This document shows positions 59,631 through 64,000 of a DNA stretch of 64,000 nt, piece by piece; positions within the stretch are counted from its first letter, which is position 1, and each line of letters starts with the position of its first letter. The notes under the pieces were generated by a model. That model was not told the DNA's origin and did no database searches. It saw only the letters and a program-made list of their open reading frames with translations. The translations under genes and the position numbers were made by a program. This stretch comes from Adiantum capillus-veneris (lineage: Eukaryota; Streptophyta; Polypodiopsida; Polypodiales; Pteridaceae): the NCBI GenBank assembly GCA_014529385.2, contig CM043945.1:92926612-92990611 (forward strand), written 5' to 3'.

Positions 59631-61205
59631 CTCCTAAATGGTTTTCTCATGTTAAACCGATCATTTAATATGGGGAAGTGCCAAGGGAGAAAAAGCTAGA
59701 ATATTGGTTAAGCTAGCAGACCGTCCACAATAGGGATCCAAAGGAGGGAAAATAGGGATCCAAAGGGGGGGGCATATGCAAAAGAGCCACGTGCAACAAT
59801 GGGCTAAAAAGTCCCTAAGGTTCAGCCCATTAAGACTTCCAAAATGCTAAGGTTCCAAAATTCAAAGGTTGTGTCCAAAGGTCAACCATGGGGGGAATTG
59901 GATGCTTTGTGTGTGTCCCAAAAGTCTTTACAAATCCCTACATAGGAGGGAGCGAGCCTTTCTTGTAGGGGATGAGAGAGAAATTCACACACACACACAC
60001 ACACACACACAAGCTCCCTTTACACAAAGGGAATGAGGGACACATGTCAGCTCCCTAGCCCAGATGCCCATAAGGTGTACCCAATTCCTGTTGGATGGCC
60101 TTGGAGGTGGACCAATGAGAATTAGGCTAGAGTAAATCTAGTTTAATTAATTTAAAAACACTTAATAAAAGAACCAATGAGAATTAAGTCCTCTAGAAGA
60201 CTATTGGACAATCTCCCAAGGGGTCCAATGAGCATTCAGCCGCCCAATGGCTTGCGTGACTCCTATTGGCCAGGAGGCAAAGGGGTCCAATGAGAGTTTA
60301 ATTGAATTATTAAATTACCTAAAGCTCTCACAAAAGGGGAAAGGGGGACACATGTCAGAAGGCTATCACTTATGCTGCTTAATTGTCATTGGCTAGCCCT
60401 AGGGAGGTCCAATGAGAGGGTAGCATGAGCAAATAGCAAGAGGGGTCGACCAAGAGAGAGAGGGGGCTGATTTTTGGAAGGCATTATCACACACACACAC
60501 TCAAACAATCTCATGTGTGAAGTAAAGAAGACTCTCTCTAGTTCTCAAGCTTTAATGGAAAGCTTATCACCTACTCCAATCTTGTGAGAAGGGAGGCCTA
60601 CACCAACAACTCTTGGCTTTGTGATGCAAATCCAACCAAGAGCCAAGCTTCAATGCATGCTCATCTCCTCTACCATGCTAATTACTAAGCTAAGCTATGC
60701 TAATATGAGTGATTATGTGAGGAGATGTTCATCTTTCTCGTAAGAATACTCCTACTTCCTCTCAATCTACTCTCACACCCTGCTAGCTCTCACCATCTTC
60801 GAAGGTGTGTGAGGTCTTGGGTCTGAGACCGTTGATGTTGTGTTTGATAAGTGTTTTGCTTAGTGCATGAAGCTTTCATCTTCATTGCACTAGCTAGTCT
60901 TGAAGGAACACAAAGAATTGTATTGTACAATGTCTCTCTTGATGGGAGAAACCATAATACAAAGCCTTTTGGGGGGGTTGAACCGGCTCCATGAAAATCC
61001 GGTCCTCAACTATTGTCAATAGCTTAATTTCTCTCTCTTTTGAAAGTATTGTTCATGCTATCTAACTAGGTGTTATGCTTTTTGTTGCTCTCTCCACCCA
61101 AGCACTCTTGTAATTCTAATTAGGAATCTATTCTAATGAAATGCCCACTATGTTCATGCTAATTTCGTCTTTACACAAGTTTTTAGGCCATTAAAAGTTA
61201 CACCA
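59626..61205. other. Segment of about 1.58 kb interrupting Ty3 gag
   Basis: Gag sequence stops at about 59625 (TAATCAAT) and resumes at about 61206 (CACCAATGCTCAAAATTC), with CAAT present at both junctions as a possible 4-5 bp target duplication. Inside are at least five spaced copies of CCAATGAG (60114, 60174, 60226, 60289, 60406), two copies of GGGACACATGTCAG (60047, 60347) and (CA)n at 59982-60010. No open frame is convincing. A solo LTR or non-autonomous insertion is likely, but clear TG...CA ends were not found. Confidence 0.55.
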
Positions 61206-61640
61206 ATGCTCAAAATTCTTCCGAAGACGCTTCCAACAACAACAACAACAACAACAAAAATCGGTCCAAGGAGAATGGAGTTTGCAAAGGTAAAAACAAA
61301 CTCTCTCCTGAAGAGATTGAAGCTTTTCGTAAGGATCATAAGTGTTTCAAGTGTGGGGAGCAAGGACATGGCTATCGTTCCTGCCCCAAAAAGAATGCTC
61401 ACAATGAGACTCCTAGGGCTTCCACCATCGAAGCTCCAAAAGAGGATGCTCATTGCAAAGGATCATCTCTTTCCTATGCTTGGGGAAAGGTAAGAGAGCA
61501 TGATGCCTTCATCTTGTTTGACCCTGGCTCTACTCACAAATTCATTCAACGGAGTTGGCCACCAAGTTGGGCATTCAAGCTTTTGAGATGGAAGATATGG
61601 TGATGGATGATGCAACTTTCAAGGGATAGCAAGCTTCCAT
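61206..61640 (+). pseudogene. Ty3 zinc knuckle and protease, frameshifted
   Basis: A poly-Asn linker (about 61237-61257) precedes SPEEIEAFRKDHKCFKCGEQ then GHGYRSCPKK, a canonical C-x2-C-x4-H-x4-C knuckle. The protease follows: AFILFDPGSTHKFI, where D-P-G-S replaces the usual D-S/T-G-S. A 1-nt loss near 61544 shifts the frame to TELATKLGIQAFEMEDMVMD, and a TAG lies at about 61627. Confidence 0.8.
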
Positions 61641-61647
61641 TACTCCC

Positions 61648-62700
61648 TTGAATGGGAAGTTGAGGCTTCATGTCCAAAGCTATGTCGACAAAGAAGAATT
61701 CTTCATCTCTCCTCTCCAATATGAGGATGCTATCCTAGGGGCACCATGGTTTGATTGCATGGCTGCCAATATGAAGCTCCCTGAAAGGAGAATCTACTTC
61801 ATCTACAAGGGAAAGAATATGTATATAGATGCTAGTGAGCGTGGTTGCACTATTCAACTTGTAAATTCTCCTGTTTTTGATAAATCAATGAAGAGCTCAA
61901 TTTTGGCGTACATGATTTTTGTCAAAGAGTTTCTAAAAGATCCTAATGTTTCATCAAATGTAGATGTGAGGAATCAAGAAGAATTAGACTTGTATAATTT
62001 TCTAAAAGCATTCCAAGATGTGTTCATCTATGATATCTCTATGGACTTACCTCCAAAAAGAGGGGATGATGACCATCGTATTGAGCTCCTTCCAGGAAGC
62101 TCACCGCCTAACAAGCCTCGTTATCAAGTCTCTCAAGCTCAACAAGAGGAGATCATGAGGCAAGTACAGGAATGGGTAGACAAAGTGATAGTGAGGCGTA
62201 GTTCCTCTCCCTTTTTTTCTCTAGCCCTTTTACTGCAAAAGAAAGATGGTACATACCGTATGTGTGTGGACTATTGAGCACTAAACCATAACACTATCAA
62301 AAACAGATTTCTCGTACCTCAAGTAGAAGATCTGTTTGATAAGCTACAAGGCTCTACCTACTTCAGTAGGATTGACCTTAAGAGTGGCTATCATCAAATA
62401 AGGATAGTGTATGAAGATATCCTAAAGACCGTGTTTCACACAATGTTTGGTCTTTATGAATATTTAGTCATGCCTTTTGGTTTGACTAATGCACGAGCTA
62501 CATTCAATCGTCTAATGGAGAAAATTTTTAGACCTTACCGCAAATTCACTGGAGTGTTCTTTGATGATGTCATCATTTAGTCCAAGTGTTTGGAAGAACA
62601 TAAGCAGCATCTCCAAGAGGTTTTTCAAGTATTGAGGGAGAATAAAATTTTCCTCAATCAAAAGAAAAGTGAATTTTTCCTTCAAGAGATTCAATACCTA
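61648..62700 (+). pseudogene. Ty3 protease end, linker and reverse transcriptase, broken
   Basis: 61648-62277 is open: LRLHVQSYVDKEEFFISPLQ, AILGAPWFDCMAANMKLPER, then RIELLPGSSPPNKPRYQVSQ and LALLLQKKDGTYRMCVDY, where TGA 62275 replaces CGA (Arg). RT continues with [18 protein letters not shown] (catalytic Asp), [20 protein letters not shown] and [10 protein letters not shown] (FFDD at the YxDD site), then TAG 62578, then EFFLQEIQYLG. About 40 nt are missing at 62702 compared with the family. Confidence 0.87.
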
Positions 62701-63230
62701 GGTAATAAAAGCATGGCCTAAACCAAAGAATATACATGAGCTAAGAAGCTTTGTTGGTATGTGCGCATACTATAGAAGTTTCATAGCAAAGTTCTCTCAA
62801 ATAGCAGGACCACTACATGACTTAACTAAGAAGAACATTAAGTATGTATGGACTGCTAAAGAGCAAAATGCTTTTGATAAGCTCAAGGTGAAGCTTACCT
62901 CCCAACTAGTGCTCATGCTTCCGGGTCTCTCAAAACCATTTGAGGTCCAATGTGATGCTTGTGGTGATTGCCTTGGAGCAGTTTTGCTTCAAGAAGGGTA
63001 TGCCATAGCATATGAGAGCCGCAGGCTCAATACCGATGAACGCATCTTAGGAATTTATGAGAAAGAGCTTTAGCTGTTCTACATGCCCTAGACACATGGA
63101 AGCATTGCTTATTAGGGGCTCCATTCATTCTACTAACCGATCACCAAAGTCTGAAGTATTTCATGACGCAAACCAAGCTTTCCAACAAACAAATGAGGTG
63201 GGCAAATTTTCTTTTGCAATTTAATTTCCA
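62701..63230 (+). pseudogene. Ty3 RT thumb/connection and RNase H, truncated
   Basis: KAWPKPKNIHELRSFVGMCA, YYRSFIAKFSQIAGPLHDLT and FEVQCDACGDCLGAVLLQEG, then AYESRRLNTDERILGIYEKE. The D-A-C-G-x-C-L-G-A-V-L-L-Q start of RNase H is clear (family usually D-A-S). After a stop at 63073, PFILLTDHQSLKYFMTQTKL and MRWANFLLQFNFHIAHIASE follow, and similarity ends at about 63235, just before the usual N-x-x-A-D-A-L-S-R motif. Confidence 0.85.
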
Positions 63231-63240
63231 TATTGCTCAC

Positions 63241-64000
63241 ATTGCCAGTGAGGCAAGCTTTTCCATGCATGGGAACCCCCCCATATATCTTTGCCCTTTT
63301 ACCAAAATATTTCCTATTATATAAGGTACTTTTGATTTTTTCTTCCTTTTTCACAAAAGTTTTAGCCTTTATTAAATGAATAAGACTTATGCTAATCAAT
63401 CACGATGTAGCATAAATAAGTAAGCTTTCTTTGTTGATATCTCTCTTTTGACCTTAAATATTAAATATATATATTCTAATTTACATTATATATTGTAGTA
63501 TTTTCTAATATATTTTTCATGTATGTATATTATTCCACCCTACCAAATATTTTATTCACTATTTTTCATTTTCAAACCTCAACCCCACTTTCAAATTTCA
63601 ATAATACCTCCATCTAGATGATTGCCAATCTTTTCAAAACTCTAGGTCATGTTTTCATACACATGAAGGAGCTTACACTTGAAGGCAAGAGAGAAGTCCA
63701 CTCAAAGGGGACCACCAAAAGACTTTTGCAGCCACAAATAATACATTATTTGGCTGAATTTTTTAAGTAGAGAAGAACCCCGAATCTGAAGGAGCGTTCA
63801 CATAAAAGATGTAGCTCGTGACCTCAACTTTTAGCTCAATTTTTTTCAGAATTTTTGGAGTTATGAAAACGGAGATATGATTTTTGTAGTGGACCCCAGT
63901 TTTCTCGTGTAATAGTGACACAGGCCATCCTCAATTTTCTTCCCTCTAGAATGGCTATGGTTCTACAAGTCTTCAAGCATGATTACAAGAGACAAGGCTC
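63241..64000. other. AT-rich DNA after the Ty3 remnant, no gene seen
   Basis: Strongly AT-rich to about 63600 (TATATATATTC, TTATATATTGTAG), then more balanced but without a supported frame, RNA gene or repeat partner inside the window. Confidence 0.5.

Larger units (their letters stand above)
59040..63240 (+). mobile_element. Decayed Ty3/gypsy retrotransposon, 3' truncated
   Basis: On the + strand in order: gag (59150-59630), an interrupting segment, zinc knuckle and protease (61200-61630), RT (62090-62700) and RNase H (62700-63230). Ty3/gypsy order is clear. Integrase, the end of pol and both LTRs are absent, and the reading stops at about 63240 against AT-rich DNA. A TATA-like CACTATATAGC at 59038-59046 lies about 110 bp before gag. 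Many stops are one transition away from a codon. Confidence 0.85.

Overview
The window reads as repeat-packed plant nuclear DNA. Plant-type CACTA (En/Spm) transposases, a plant L1-type LINE with DUF4283 and zf-RVT domains, a Ty3 element, and decayed exons of plant families (DUF538, RMA-type RING, heavy-metal-associated domain, ILR1-like amidohydrolase) all point that way. The extreme load of (GA)n/(CT)n tracts and mobile DNA would suit a large homosporous-fern-like genome, but that is inference. I see no tRNA, rRNA, CRISPR or intact host gene. Nearly every coding region belongs to a mobile element or is a remnant.

Layout. 1-574: tandem foldback units. 575-6271: CACTA element 1 (+), with ATG target duplications, an internally deleted TNP2 gene and an open TNPA-like gene. 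6275-9690: intergenic DNA holding a dead RMA-type RING gene. 9691-23344: a full-length ~6.0 kb L1-type LINE (LINE-A, minus strand, ~17 bp target duplication), split by CACTA element 2 (12423-20060, minus strand, GAG target duplication). Element 2 is nearly intact and carries a captured heavy-metal-domain gene fragment. 23520-47838: a giant inverted duplication. Its arms are 13.7 and 10.6 kb, joined by a 9-nt spacer at 37222-37230. Each arm holds the same dead DUF538 gene, a dead two-exon gene, and complementary halves of one LINE (LINE-B). 48050-48885: a dispersed repeat and an ILR1-like exon. 49620-55455: a retroelement-like region with gag-like and degenerate protease-like ORFs but no recognisable reverse transcriptase. 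56640-58990: a tandem array with short palindromes. 59040-63240: a decayed Ty3/gypsy element whose gag is interrupted. The rest is AT-rich.

How the parts relate. Nesting gives a relative order: dispersed repeat, then LINE-A, then CACTA 2. In the inverted duplication, LINE-B and the gene-killing mutations are shared by both arms, so they predate the duplication. Large deletions and microsatellite expansions are arm-specific, so they followed it. The two CACTA elements are one family: element 2 keeps the long TNP2 frame, with two 1-nt indels, and both keep the TNPA-like gene. The most unusual observation is that two separate LINE-B insertions each sit between (CT)n tracts on the element strand, which suggests a microsatellite-targeting LINE. 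In the fuller copy ORF1 and ORF2 are in one frame, separated by a single TAG.
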